Below, one piece after another: positions 26,764 through 35,199 of a stretch of 62,643 nt of DNA (positions are counted from its first letter, which is position 1; each line of letters opens with the position of its first letter). The stretch covers positions 1-62,643 of the forward strand of contig CABHOW010000078.1 in the NCBI GenBank assembly GCA_902168225.1, in the 5' to 3' direction. Source of the stretch: an uncultured Flavihumibacter sp. Its GTDB lineage: Bacteria > Bacteroidota > Bacteroidia > Chitinophagales > Chitinophagaceae. Both the position numbers and the translations under genes were made by a program. A model generated the notes under the pieces. That model was not told the origin of the DNA. It saw nothing but the letters and a program-made list of their open reading frames with translations, and made no database searches.

Positions 26764-27555
26764 TTAATCATTTGTAGATGGGAGGTATATATTAGTTTTG
26801 AATACAAATGTGGCGGGGCCGCATAACCATATATTTTCAAACTTTTGATCGCCAACCTTATTAAATTCAACAGCTAAATGTCCGCCCTTGGTTTCAATCT
26901 CCACTCTATTGAAACCATTTTCATTATGCGCAAACACAAGTGCTGCAGCGGTAACCCCTGTACCACAACTATAGGTTTCATCTTCTACACCTCGCTCGTA
27001 GGTACGAACTATAATTTTTTTATTATCGAGTTCTACAAAATTTACGTTGATGCCCTCTTTCTCAAAATCCTTGCTATAACGAATTGCCCTACCTACTTCA
27101 AAAACATTTAGATTTTTTATATCGTGCACCTGTTTTATATAATGTGGTGATCCGGTATCTACAATCCATGCCTGGTGATCTGTTGAAATATGATCAACTG
27201 ATTTCATTTTCAAATGAATCCAGTCATTTTTCCCAAAAAATGCTTTGTGTGGCCCATCTATTGCCATAAAATGATAAGTATCTGCTCTTAAACCACAGTC
27301 GTAAGCAAAACGCGTTAAGCAGCGCCCTCCGTTTCCGCACATCGTACTTTCGCTTCCATCAGCATTATAGTACTTCATCTCAAAATCATAACCCGGTAAA
27401 GTATTAAGTAGCATAAGTCCATCCGCACCAATACCAAATCTTCTATCACAGAGAAAATGAATTTCTTCTTTCTGTAGTTGAATATTGCCGGCTCGATTAT
27501 CGATTATTACAAAATCGTTACCTGTACCTTGGTACTTAAATACTTCTAAATGCAT
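26764..27555 (-). CDS. dapF: Diaminopimelate epimerase
   Basis: 263 residues. Both catalytic cysteines are present: Cys73 in TMCGNGGRC and Cys197 in YSCGTG. The enzyme interconverts LL- and meso-diaminopimelate for lysine and peptidoglycan synthesis. A -7-like TTAATTTG on the minus strand (27560-27567) ends exactly 4 nt before the ATG, suggesting a leaderless transcript. It heads a likely dapF-corA-Nudix unit. Confidence 0.96.
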   Translation of the reverse strand: MHLEVFKYQGTGNDFVIIDNRAGNIQLQKEEIHFLCDRRFGIGADGLMLLNTLPGYDFEMKYYNADGSESTMCGNGGRCLTRFAYDCGLRADTYHFMAIDGPHKAFFGKNDWIHLKMKSVDHISTDHQAWIVDTGSPHYIKQVHDIKNLNVFEVGRAIRYSKDFEKEGINVNFVELDNKKIIVRTYERGVEDETYSCGTGVTAAALVFAHNENGFNRVEIETKGGHLAVEFNKVGDQKFENIWLCGPATFVFKTNIYLPSTND

Positions 27556-27590
27556 GATGCAAATTAAAACGAAAAGTGGAAGGCGGCTAA

Positions 27591-27950
27591 TTAATTACTA
27601 TTATACGCAAGATTGTTTTTGCAGTACTGCAGGATAGTGTCTAAACAACATTCAAGTGTGCTTAATTCAGTAGGCTGAAAATGACCTAGCGTTTGCGACA
27701 TTTTAATCTGAGTTTTAATTTCCGCATAAACACGGATAAAAAGTTCGCTGTTTCTTTTTATTTCTTTTTTGCTACTGCTATGTGCAACGGCAGATAAGCG
27801 ATTGCAAACTAAAATGATAGATCTGCGAAGCTGTGAAGTGAGAACAAAACGTTGTTGAACAGGCAATTTGCAGGTCAATGAAAATACCTCCCTTGCTACT
27901 GTAATAGCATGATCATACATTAATATATCGGGACGGATTATCTCAGACAT
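27591..27950 (-). CDS. Four-helix bundle protein (S23/IVS family-like)
   Basis: 119 residues, all helical, with the family pattern of a first helix, then SQLRRSIILVCNRLSAVA followed by SSSKKEIKRNSELF, as in four-helix bundle proteins once called 23S rRNA-intervening-sequence proteins. The usual SIPxNIAEG motif is replaced by SIILVCNRLSAVA, so it is a divergent member. It stands alone, away from rRNA. Function is unknown; a role with RNA or nucleic acids has been suggested for the family. Confidence 0.75.
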   Translation of the reverse strand: MSEIIRPDILMYDHAITVAREVFSLTCKLPVQQRFVLTSQLRRSIILVCNRLSAVAHSSSKKEIKRNSELFIRVYAEIKTQIKMSQTLGHFQPTELSTLECCLDTILQYCKNNLAYNSN

Positions 27951-27988
27951 TTTGTGAAAATAGAGATTATTGTTTTGTTAACAAAAAA

Positions 27989-28867
27989 TTATTTGATCGA
28001 ACACAATATTTCTATTGTTTTTACGATGAGATTTTCTACTGCTTTTGCCCCATCTTTACTGAATTCCTGTTTTACTCTATTGGCAACTATAGCACTGAGG
28101 CTCAAGCAGTAATGGTTTAATAATTTTCCTAATCCGTATATACCGGCTGTTTCCATCTCAAAATTACTGATAATGTGATTGCCATACCGATAAGTAGTGA
28201 GATGATTAATGAGATCCGGATACTGTAAACCCAATCTTAATACCCTGCCTTGCGGGCCATAAAATCCGGGACAAGTTACCGTGATACCATGGTGAAAACC
28301 TGCCACAAAATGTTTTAATAGGGAAGGAGCGGCGGAACTTATGTAGGGGGCGGCGATATCTTTTCCCAGTCTGGTATGATCAACAAAAGCATGAACAATA
28401 GCATGCTCCTCGTCATTATTTTCCGGCTTATAAAAATGTAATAAATTATCTATGCCTAAACCATGTGTACTAGCTACAAAACTATCTACCGGTATGTTTT
28501 CCTGTAAGGAGCCTGATGTGCCAATCCTTATGATCTGTAACCTGGTAAGTTGTGGCTTGATAGTTCTTTGAGAAAAATCGATATTCACTAGTGCGTCGAG
28601 CTCATTCAGTACAATATCAATATTATCGGTTCCTATTCCGGTAGAAACCACAGATATCCTTTTTCCACCAACAGTTCCTGTATGTGTTACGAATTCCCGA
28701 TGTTGTTGTTTTATCTCCACGGCATCAAAATGCTTACTCACTTCAGCAACTCTATCGGGGTCGCCAACTGTTATAATTGTTGGTGCCAGTTCTTCCGGTA
28801 AAAGGTTTAAGTGATAAACAGCACCTCTAATATTTAGAATTAATTCACTTTCTGCAATTCTATTCAT
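27989..28867 (-). CDS. Nucleoside phosphorylase (uridine phosphorylase-like)
   Basis: 292 residues of the PNP/UDP phosphorylase fold. Conserved elements: TVGDPDRV with the phosphate-binding Gly-Asp-Pro, IRIGTSGSLQ, and SNFEMETAGIYGL near the C-terminus, the ribose-binding FEMET motif. It cleaves a nucleoside with phosphate; uridine is likely but purines cannot be excluded. It is transcribed away from tRNA-Cys. Confidence 0.9.
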   Translation of the reverse strand: MNRIAESELILNIRGAVYHLNLLPEELAPTIITVGDPDRVAEVSKHFDAVEIKQQHREFVTHTGTVGGKRISVVSTGIGTDNIDIVLNELDALVNIDFSQRTIKPQLTRLQIIRIGTSGSLQENIPVDSFVASTHGLGIDNLLHFYKPENNDEEHAIVHAFVDHTRLGKDIAAPYISSAAPSLLKHFVAGFHHGITVTCPGFYGPQGRVLRLGLQYPDLINHLTTYRYGNHIISNFEMETAGIYGLGKLLNHYCLSLSAIVANRVKQEFSKDGAKAVENLIVKTIEILCSIK

Positions 28868-28879
28868 ATACCTGTTTGT

Positions 28880-28911
28880 GTTGTAAAGTTCGCTAAATTA
28901 TGTTAGTTTTG
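28880..28911 (+). promoter_or_regulatory. Predicted promoter of the tRNA-Cys region
   Basis: TAGTTTTG at 28904-28911 matches TAnnTTTG exactly, with GTTG (28880-28883) 20 nt upstream as -33. Transcription would begin just before the tRNA-like remnant at 28926, about 70 nt before the intact tRNA. Confidence 0.6.
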
Positions 28912-28925
28912 CCCTCCAATTATAA

Positions 28926-28974
28926 GGTCCTGTGTCCGCCTAAGGCGGATAAGGCAAAACAGCAAAAGCTGTTT
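28926..28974 (+). pseudogene. Decayed partial tRNA-Cys copy
   Basis: The 12-nt string TAAGGTCCTGTG (28923-28934) exactly repeats the start of the intact tRNA-Cys (28986-28997), 63 bp downstream. Further on, GCAAAAGCT (28962-28970) matches the anticodon region of the intact gene. Between them lies the palindrome TCCGCCTAAGGCGGA (28935-28949) where the D arm should be. No T arm or 3' acceptor strand remains. The last part is a perfect hairpin, AAACAGC-AAAA-GCTGTTT (28957-28974). Confidence 0.6.
28935..28949. repeat. Dispersed palindrome TCCGCC-GGCGGA
   Basis: TCCGCCTAAGGCGGA is a perfect 6-bp-arm palindrome with a 3-nt centre. The same arms occur in RNase P RNA (54182-54198) and a near copy at 2682-2695. 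Confidence 0.75.
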
Positions 28975-28988
28975 AAATAAATAATTAA

Positions 28989-29062
28989 GGTCCTGTGGCC
29001 GAGTGGCTAGGCAGAGCTCTGCAAAAGCTTCTACAGCGGTTCGAATCCGCTCGGGACCTCCA
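28989..29062 (+). tRNA. tRNA-Cys (GCA)
   Basis: A 74-nt cloverleaf with encoded CCA. Acceptor GGTCCTG (28989-28995) pairs with CGGGACC (29052-29058, one T-G). The D arm is GCC-GAGTGGCTA-GGC, the anticodon loop CTGCAAA gives GCA, and the T arm AGCGG-TTCGAAT-CCGCT is perfect. Discriminator U73 (29059) is the known identity base of tRNA-Cys. Confidence 0.97.
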
Positions 29063-29072
29063 TCATAAATAT

Positions 29073-29097
29073 AAGCTGCTATAAAAGCAGCTTTTTT
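29073..29097. terminator. Bidirectional terminator between tRNA-Cys and hmuV
   Basis: AAGCTGC (29073-29079) and GCAGCTT (29087-29093) form a perfect stem with a 7-nt loop; a T-run follows on the plus strand. It also sits just after the hmuV stop on the minus strand. Confidence 0.85.
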
Positions 29098-29105
29098 ATT
29101 TTTAT

Positions 29106-29885
29106 TTACAGATAAATAATAAAAGGCCTCTTTGTAATAGGATGCACTCCTATTTCTACCTGTACCTCAAAAACTTTTTCAATCAATTCAGGCAAAAGCT
29201 GTTCTTTGAGTGATTGCGTATATAGTAGCCGGTTATTTTTCATGAAATATAGTTGGTCTGCAAATTGAAGGGCAAGGTAAATATCATGCAGCACGCTAAT
29301 CACGGTAACACCCCTTTCCACTAATTGTTGGGCTTGGCGCATGATCTCTTGTTGATATTGCGGATCGAGATGAGATACAGGTTCATCGAGTAGTAACAAT
29401 TTTTGATCAGGTGATTCAGCTGCATTTAGCTGAACTAATACTCTCGCCAATTGTACTTTTTGGGCTTCTCCACCCGATAAGGATTGATACCAGCGATGTT
29501 GAAGAGATTGAATTTGAAGGGACTGAATAATTTGATCGATTAAATTTTCATGGTCTATTACCTCACTGTTCTTATGTGGATATCTTCCCATGTGAATGAT
29601 ATCAAGCACTTTCATAGGAAAAGCAATATGAATTTGTTGAGAAAGAATAGCTCTTTGTATTGCTATTTTTTCTACACTCAGGTTATTTATATCTTGTTCA
29701 TTTAGATATACATTTCCGGAAGAAGGAGGAATGGATCCCGCTATTACTTGTAATAGACTAGATTTGCCGGCACCATTTGGTCCTACAATGATATGGTGTT
29801 TACCCGATTCAAAGGTTGCGGATATATCCCTTAAACGGTAATTCGTTCCCGATTGTAAACTCATATTTTGTACCACTACCATCAT
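29106..29885 (-). CDS. hmuV: ABC transporter ATP-binding protein, probably heme (HmuV)
   Basis: 259 residues. Walker A GPNGAGKS at 35-42, signature LSGGE at 136-140, Walker B LLLLDEP at 163-169. The Q-loop region RAILSQQIHIAFPMKVLDIIHMGRYPH resembles HmuV/FepC-type importers. It energises the HmuU permease encoded directly upstream; start and stop overlap (TGATG). Last gene of a five-gene minus-strand operon. The heme assignment rests mainly on HmuT; a cobalamin or siderophore substrate is the main alternative. Confidence 0.87.
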   Translation of the reverse strand: MMVVVQNMSLQSGTNYRLRDISATFESGKHHIIVGPNGAGKSSLLQVIAGSIPPSSGNVYLNEQDINNLSVEKIAIQRAILSQQIHIAFPMKVLDIIHMGRYPHKNSEVIDHENLIDQIIQSLQIQSLQHRWYQSLSGGEAQKVQLARVLVQLNAAESPDQKLLLLDEPVSHLDPQYQQEIMRQAQQLVERGVTVISVLHDIYLALQFADQLYFMKNNRLLYTQSLKEQLLPELIEKVFEVQVEIGVHPITKRPFIIYL

Positions 29886-30925
29886 CAGTAAAATAATTGT
29901 TTACGAATAAGTAGGATAAAAATAGGAGCCCCGATAATTGCTGTAACGATACCAACGGGTAACTCGGCAGGAGCCATCACTAAACGGGCTGCCAAATCGG
30001 CCAATACCATTAATATAGCCCCTCCCACAAAACAGTAGGCAATAAGCGGCCTATGCGTACCATCCGTATACTTTCGCATTAGATGCGGTATGATCAATCC
30101 CACAAAAGCAATGACTCCACACCAGGCTGTAAGTGTAGCAACCAGTAATGTATTTACTAAAAGTAAATTTCTGCGAGTAACACGAATCGATAGCCCGAGA
30201 TATACGGCTTCTTTTTCGCCCAACTGTAATACGTCTAGCGTAAAAGCTTTTTTTGTAAAATAAGTCACTGCAGCGATCGCTATCATAACACTTATGCCTA
30301 CCTGTAGCCAATTAGCCCCGCTAAACCCTCCCAGGTTCCAAAAAGTAATGCTTCTGGCTTGAGGATCACGGGCTATATAGCTTAAAAAACCGATACCACT
30401 AAAAGCCATGGCATTAACAGCAACGCCTACCAATAAAAGCGTGGTAGCTTGTACATATCCATTTACCCCCGACATTTTATACACTAATAAAGTAGCAGCT
30501 AAGGCTCCCGCAAAAGCCATTGCCGGTAATAGAAAATGAATAGAAAATAAGGGTACCAACCCCGGTAATAGGGGGGTAAAAACAAATACCAATGAGGCTC
30601 CCAAAGCTGCGCCGGCACTGGTTCCGGTTAAGCCGGCTTCAACAATAGGATTACGCGTAATGGCTTGCATGATCAATCCTGAAACAGCTAAACTTCCTCC
30701 GGTAATAGCACTCAGCAAAACACGTGGAAAACGAAGACTAAAAAAAACTTGTTGAGCAATATTCCCTTGCTCATGATGTAAAATGCCATTACGTAATCCA
30801 TAGTACATATCTGAACCCTCAATAGGAATTGCACCTAAAGCCGCTCCTGCTATTATAGATGCCATTAAAAGCAGGCACAAACCAACAAATAGATGTTTGC
30901 TATTTGGTTTCATTTGATTGGCCAT
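29885..30925 (-). CDS. hmuU: FecCD-type ABC permease, probably heme (HmuU)
   Basis: 346 residues with about ten membrane helices. FecCD/BtuC signatures are present: LRFPRVLLSAITGGSLAVSGLIMQAITRNP, and in the coupling region GLIIPHLMRKYTDGTHRPL. It forms the inner-membrane channel for the substrate delivered by HmuT. It overlaps hmuT by 26 bp and hmuV by 1 bp, so expression is tightly coupled. Confidence 0.92.
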   Translation of the reverse strand: MANQMKPNSKHLFVGLCLLLMASIIAGAALGAIPIEGSDMYYGLRNGILHHEQGNIAQQVFFSLRFPRVLLSAITGGSLAVSGLIMQAITRNPIVEAGLTGTSAGAALGASLVFVFTPLLPGLVPLFSIHFLLPAMAFAGALAATLLVYKMSGVNGYVQATTLLLVGVAVNAMAFSGIGFLSYIARDPQARSITFWNLGGFSGANWLQVGISVMIAIAAVTYFTKKAFTLDVLQLGEKEAVYLGLSIRVTRRNLLLVNTLLVATLTAWCGVIAFVGLIIPHLMRKYTDGTHRPLIAYCFVGGAILMVLADLAARLVMAPAELPVGIVTAIIGAPIFILLIRKQLFY

Positions 30926-31784
30926 GAATTATCGCAATTAGCTTTTGTATTGATTTACCGGAGCGTGGACCAAAATAAACCAAATCATGTTCTTCGAATC
31001 GGAAAATTTTGTTTGTTTTAGCAGCTTTGGTAAGCGCAACGCCGGGTATTGTTTTGAATGCTTCTACACTTCCCATTTTATCAAAACCAAGATCAGTAGC
31101 AATAATAATATCAGGATTTGCAGCTGCAACGGCTTCGCCACTTAACTGTCTGGCTCCTTTGCCATCGTATAAAGCAATCTTACCACCCGCTAATTGGATC
31201 ATTTGATCAGCGGCTCCTTTTCTACCTGTCATTACAAAATAATTATTGATTACTTGTCCGAAATGAATAACCATAACTGTTGGACTATCCCTAAACTTCG
31301 AGCGCATGCCTGCTGCTGTAGCAAGGTCGCTATCTAATTGCTGAATTAATGAGTCGGCTTGTTTTTTTCTGTTGAAGTAGTTGCCTAATGAGCTCAGTAA
31401 TAACTTACAGCTATCTATTGTGGAAGCAGCTCCAAATACTTTTGTGTTCAGGCCTAACTTTTTAATCTGGTCATAAATAGTGACAGGGCCAATATCATTA
31501 CTGTGAATCACCAAATCGGGCTTCATGGCAGCTATACCTTCGGCATTTAATGATCGATGATAGCCCACTTTTTTCAACAGTTTAGCACTATCCGGAAAGG
31601 AGCTTGTAAGATCTGTGGCTACAATATGGCTTCCCTCTCCCAAGGCAAAAAGCATCTCTGTAAGATGTTTAGACAAAGAAACAATGCGAACATGGCTATT
31701 ACTGTTATTAGCGGGTTGATTGTTACAACCCGCTAATAATATGGCCATCAAAAAAATGCTTGTTATTTTTTTTACGATTTGCAT
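30900..31784 (-). CDS. hmuT: Substrate-binding lipoprotein, probably heme (HmuT)
   Basis: 294 residues. Signal peptide with lipobox LAGC (Cys20). Periplasmic-binding fold of the BtuF/HmuT type: VRIVSLSKHLTEMLFALGEG at the start, TGRKGAADQMIQLAGG in the middle, and the C-terminal VYFGPRSGKSIQKL, which resembles the FGPRT motif of hemin-binding HmuT proteins. It captures substrate in the periplasm for HmuUV. It starts 3 bp after the TonB receptor stop. Confidence 0.85.
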   Translation of the reverse strand: MQIVKKITSIFLMAILLAGCNNQPANNSNSHVRIVSLSKHLTEMLFALGEGSHIVATDLTSSFPDSAKLLKKVGYHRSLNAEGIAAMKPDLVIHSNDIGPVTIYDQIKKLGLNTKVFGAASTIDSCKLLLSSLGNYFNRKKQADSLIQQLDSDLATAAGMRSKFRDSPTVMVIHFGQVINNYFVMTGRKGAADQMIQLAGGKIALYDGKGARQLSGEAVAAANPDIIIATDLGFDKMGSVEAFKTIPGVALTKAAKTNKIFRFEEHDLVYFGPRSGKSIQKLIAIIHGQSNETK

Positions 31785-31787
31785 ATT

Positions 31788-34166
31788 TTAAAATTGATAT
31801 TTTAAATTAATACCCCCAAAGAAATTTGCAGTAAGTGGTGCCGGCATATAAGCATCAGGTAATTGATTAGAGAAAACCATATAAGGATATTGTTGGTTAG
31901 TGATATTGCTTACTCCCGTATAAATATGTATCCCCCAATGCCGTGCTATATTTTTCTGCCAACCGATCTTACTGTTTAGTAATTGATAAGAAGGTGTGCT
32001 GTTTAGTCCATCTGAAGTAATGGGCATGGCATCTTTATACATATAAGTGAGGTTAGCATAGAATCCTAATGCAAATTCAGCATCTATACCTGCATTCACA
32101 ACCCAAGGCGATGTTCCTGTTACTGCATTACCGTCAAAATTTTGCACGGTAACACTGGTGGGAGGAGTATTCAAACGTTGAAACTGATAACCGGAATAAG
32201 TAAACTTACTATATGCTGCATTTGCAAAAGGGCGGATAGCTTTAATAATACCGATATCATTTCTTAATGCGGTATACTTTATCAGCATCTCAATACCACT
32301 ATGATTTTGTTTTCCCCCGTTGGCAACATAAGTATATGCAGTAGTTGTAGTGGAGCCTGAAAGGGGAACGGCTATAGCAGTCATCTTATCATTGTATACG
32401 ATGTTGAAAAAAGCTAACTCATAGAATAATCTTTCTCCTAAAACGGATCCTTTAGTACCAATTTCAATTTGATCTCCACGCTCAGGTCTTAAACCGGTGT
32501 TTAATTGACCTGTTGCAGGTATGAAGAAATAAGAACTAACCGGTGCTTTGAATCCGGCACTATAAGAAGCATATATTGATACTTTTTTGTTGATCAGTTT
32601 ATTGATAGCCACTTTTGGTGCCCATAAGCCACTATACTTAGTGGTATACTTAGTAGGATTAGTAGAAGTGGCAACATAAAACTTATCGTTCAGTTCAATA
32701 TTCATTTGGCTTACGCCGAAACCCGCCGTAACAGACACATCTTTGGGTAACTGTAAGGTCCATTCTGTAAATAGTGATTGGGTTCCACTGATGGTAGATT
32801 GATTACTTCGCGTGGCGCCTATGATCCAGTATGCAGCCGGATCTGTAGGATTTGCTACCATATTATAGCCAATAGTTTGAGCATATTGTTTCTGCGTTTC
32901 AATGCCTGTAATACCGGTTAAATGTACATCCTTATCAAAATTGAAATGCATATCTATAGTGCTTCTCAAGCCATAATTAATAGGATTTTTATCCGTCCAT
33001 CCTGCCGCTGAACTGGAATTGGTAGTGGCACCTGTTCCAAATAAAATAGTAGTATTTGAAATTTGTTTATTGAATTGATAAGTATGGCCAAAACCGGCTC
33101 TGAAACTAATTACTTCAGAATGCCCATTTCTTTTGATATACTCCGGATTTCCTGAATAGTCTTTATTAAAATATTGTGCAATGGTAAGTTCTCCGCCACG
33201 CTCATCGTAACTATTGCTATAACCACCGTAAAAATTGACAGACTGTTTTTCATTCAGTGTTGCTTGCCACGATAAGTTTACAAACTCTTTTTTTGATGCG
33301 GTATGACTCATATAGCCATCTGCTTTTTGTTTGCCATAATTTAATAGTAGGGAAGAATTTTTTCCTGCCGTTTGAAAACTGGTAGTGAAACGTTGAAGAC
33401 CATAGCTGCCAAACATCGCTTCTTGACTTAATAAAGTTTGACCTTTTTGTGGAGTACGAGTTTTTAAATTAATAGCTCCGGCAATAGCTAATCCATATAA
33501 ACTACCAGCCGGTCCTTTAGTAACTTCCACATTACCAATAGAAGCGAAATCAATATCATCCATTACGGTAATTCCTTCTGCATCTGTAATGGGAATTCCG
33601 TTCAGGTAAACCTTATATCCCTGCCCGTCGAAATTACTATTCGGTCTTGTTGTGGCACCAATGCCATTATTATATCCACGGATATTGAATTGTTGTCCGG
33701 ATGAAACAGCCCTTCTTTGCATCGTTACACCGGGTACATTGCTATTGATAGCATCATCAAGGAATAGACCATTACCTCTTAGCAGCTCCCTATCATTTAG
33801 CTTAGTGATAGAAATGGGCTGTGCCAAAGAAGACCTGTTACTATTGGAAGTAGCTGAAATTTCAACATCTTCTAATGAGGAAGCAGAGGGAGTCAGAGAA
33901 ATTTGTTCCGGGATCTTACAATTTTTAGTACTGATTTTTCGGGTTTCGTATCCAATAAATGATACTTCGATTTCTGTAGTACTGCAATCGGTTGTAATAA
34001 TCCCTTTATCATTTGTTGTTACAACGGTTTTACCGTTAAGTTTTATGGATGCACCTGCTAATGAAGTTTTTGTGCGTGCATCTGTAATAGTGATCGTTTT
34101 CGCTGATTGAGCAAAAACAAATAAGGGTATGCTCGCGATGAGCATACATACAAAATATTTTCTCAT
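31788..34166 (-). CDS. TonB-dependent receptor of the heme-type uptake operon
   Basis: 792 residues from MRKYFVCMLIASIPLFVFAQ (signal peptide). A CarboxypepD_reg-like domain covers about 24-95; a classical plug follows (GNVEVTKGPAGSLYGLAIAGAINLKTR) and then a 22-strand-type barrel ending FFGGINLKYQF with a terminal Phe. It carries substrate across the outer membrane. The upstream in-frame start at 34289 would run into the preceding gene and lacks a signal peptide. It is second in the operon; no cobalamin riboswitch is seen upstream. Confidence 0.9.
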   Translation of the reverse strand: MRKYFVCMLIASIPLFVFAQSAKTITITDARTKTSLAGASIKLNGKTVVTTNDKGIITTDCSTTEIEVSFIGYETRKISTKNCKIPEQISLTPSASSLEDVEISATSNSNRSSLAQPISITKLNDRELLRGNGLFLDDAINSNVPGVTMQRRAVSSGQQFNIRGYNNGIGATTRPNSNFDGQGYKVYLNGIPITDAEGITVMDDIDFASIGNVEVTKGPAGSLYGLAIAGAINLKTRTPQKGQTLLSQEAMFGSYGLQRFTTSFQTAGKNSSLLLNYGKQKADGYMSHTASKKEFVNLSWQATLNEKQSVNFYGGYSNSYDERGGELTIAQYFNKDYSGNPEYIKRNGHSEVISFRAGFGHTYQFNKQISNTTILFGTGATTNSSSAAGWTDKNPINYGLRSTIDMHFNFDKDVHLTGITGIETQKQYAQTIGYNMVANPTDPAAYWIIGATRSNQSTISGTQSLFTEWTLQLPKDVSVTAGFGVSQMNIELNDKFYVATSTNPTKYTTKYSGLWAPKVAINKLINKKVSIYASYSAGFKAPVSSYFFIPATGQLNTGLRPERGDQIEIGTKGSVLGERLFYELAFFNIVYNDKMTAIAVPLSGSTTTTAYTYVANGGKQNHSGIEMLIKYTALRNDIGIIKAIRPFANAAYSKFTYSGYQFQRLNTPPTSVTVQNFDGNAVTGTSPWVVNAGIDAEFALGFYANLTYMYKDAMPITSDGLNSTPSYQLLNSKIGWQKNIARHWGIHIYTGVSNITNQQYPYMVFSNQLPDAYMPAPLTANFFGGINLKYQF

Positions 34167-34204
34167 AATGTAATGCGTAAATGGTGTAAAAAATAGTATT
34201 CCTT

Positions 34205-34753
34205 TTACACTGTTTTCGGAGGTTGATATATTTCCTGGCTGCTGCCGGAAGCTTTGGAAACTATATTTTCTGCAGTTGTGGGGAACCAAATAAAAACTAG
34301 TTTGGGAGTGTTGATGATATCAGGTTGAATAAAAAAAGAAAATTTTGCAGATGATATTTTTTTATTTTTCCCGTATATCTCTTGGGTGTTGGCGTATGCT
34401 TTCAGCAAATTAGTTTCTTTTCCATCTTTTACAACGAAAGCATGGAGTGTGTCTTTTACTTGTTGCATGTATAAAACATCGTACCATTCGCCTTTCCAAA
34501 AGAATTCTTTATCCTTTTCTTCCCAAACAAAATCGGATACGTTTATTTTACCTTCAATGGTGGGGAAAGATATTTTTTCGATGGCAGCTGATGTTGGATG
34601 ATCTTTGAGAAAAGTACCCATCTCTTTTTTTATGCTGTTAATTTCGGTTCGTAAAACAAGAAATAACCCGAACATATTCAGCAGCCATACACCTAATAAA
34701 TATATTACAACTAACTTTCTCAAGCAATGAAAATAGAATTTGTTGTGTATCAA
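34205..34753 (-). CDS. Hypothetical membrane-anchored protein heading the heme-type operon
   Basis: 182 residues. One N-terminal membrane helix (KLVVIYLLGVWLLNMFGLFLVL) is followed by a soluble domain with many Phe/Trp and charged residues. I do not recognise the family. The start used is TTG at 34753; another TTG at codon 11 (34723) is possible, and no ATG precedes the membrane helix. It lies 38 bp upstream of the TonB receptor on the same strand, so it may aid heme handling or sensing. Confidence 0.65.
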   Translation of the reverse strand: MIHNKFYFHCLRKLVVIYLLGVWLLNMFGLFLVLRTEINSIKKEMGTFLKDHPTSAAIEKISFPTIEGKINVSDFVWEEKDKEFFWKGEWYDVLYMQQVKDTLHAFVVKDGKETNLLKAYANTQEIYGKNKKISSAKFSFFIQPDIINTPKLVFIWFPTTAENIVSKASGSSQEIYQPPKTV

Positions 34754-34806
34754 ACAAAAAAATCTACTTGAATGGTTAATAACTTAAAAATCGTGACTTT
34801 TGCAAT

Positions 34807-35199
34807 ATGAAAAATTCTCAAACTATTGGGTTTGTACTCGCCATTTTATTAGTACTACTACATTTCCTTCCGCTAACCTACATTGAGAGTAAACAAATTA
34901 CGGTCACCGGTTTTAGTAGCGCAGGTACCCATTATGGCAAACCCGGGATCGTAATGAGCGTTTTTGCAGGAGTTGCTGCCATATTATTTCTGATCAATAA
35001 AATATGGGCAAAACGAACCAACGTATTTATTGCCGCTTTTGCCTTAGCCTGGACGATCCGCAATTATTTTATTTTAAGTGCCTGTTTTGCAGGCGAATGC
35101 CCCCAAAAACAAGTGGGTTTATTTTTGTTATTAGGGGCATCTGCTGCTATGATGTTGATGGCTTTATTACCCAAAATTGATTTGGCAACCAAGAACTAA
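34807..35199 (+). CDS. Hypothetical four-helix membrane protein
   Basis: 130 residues with four hydrophobic helices (about 7-24, 46-64, 72-90 and 102-122). Between helices 1 and 2 lies a polar loop ([21 protein letters not shown]) and after helix 3 a Cys pair ([12 protein letters not shown]). The family is not recognised. A -7-like GACTTTTG (34795-34802) ends 4 nt before the ATG. The stop overlaps the convergent rocD stop by 4 bp. Confidence 0.7.
   Translation: MKNSQTIGFVLAILLVLLHFLPLTYIESKQITVTGFSSAGTHYGKPGIVMSVFAGVAAILFLINKIWAKRTNVFIAAFALAWTIRNYFILSACFAGECPQKQVGLFLLLGASAAMMLMALLPKIDLATKN

Noticed and set aside
27591..27950. Intervening sequence of 23S rRNA
   Set aside because: The S23-like gene has no rRNA around it.
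29106..34166. Cobalamin (BtuBFCD) uptake operon
   Set aside because: No cobalamin riboswitch fits in the leader, and the binding protein has HmuT-like TGRKGAAD and FGPR motifs; B12 remains possible but less likely.
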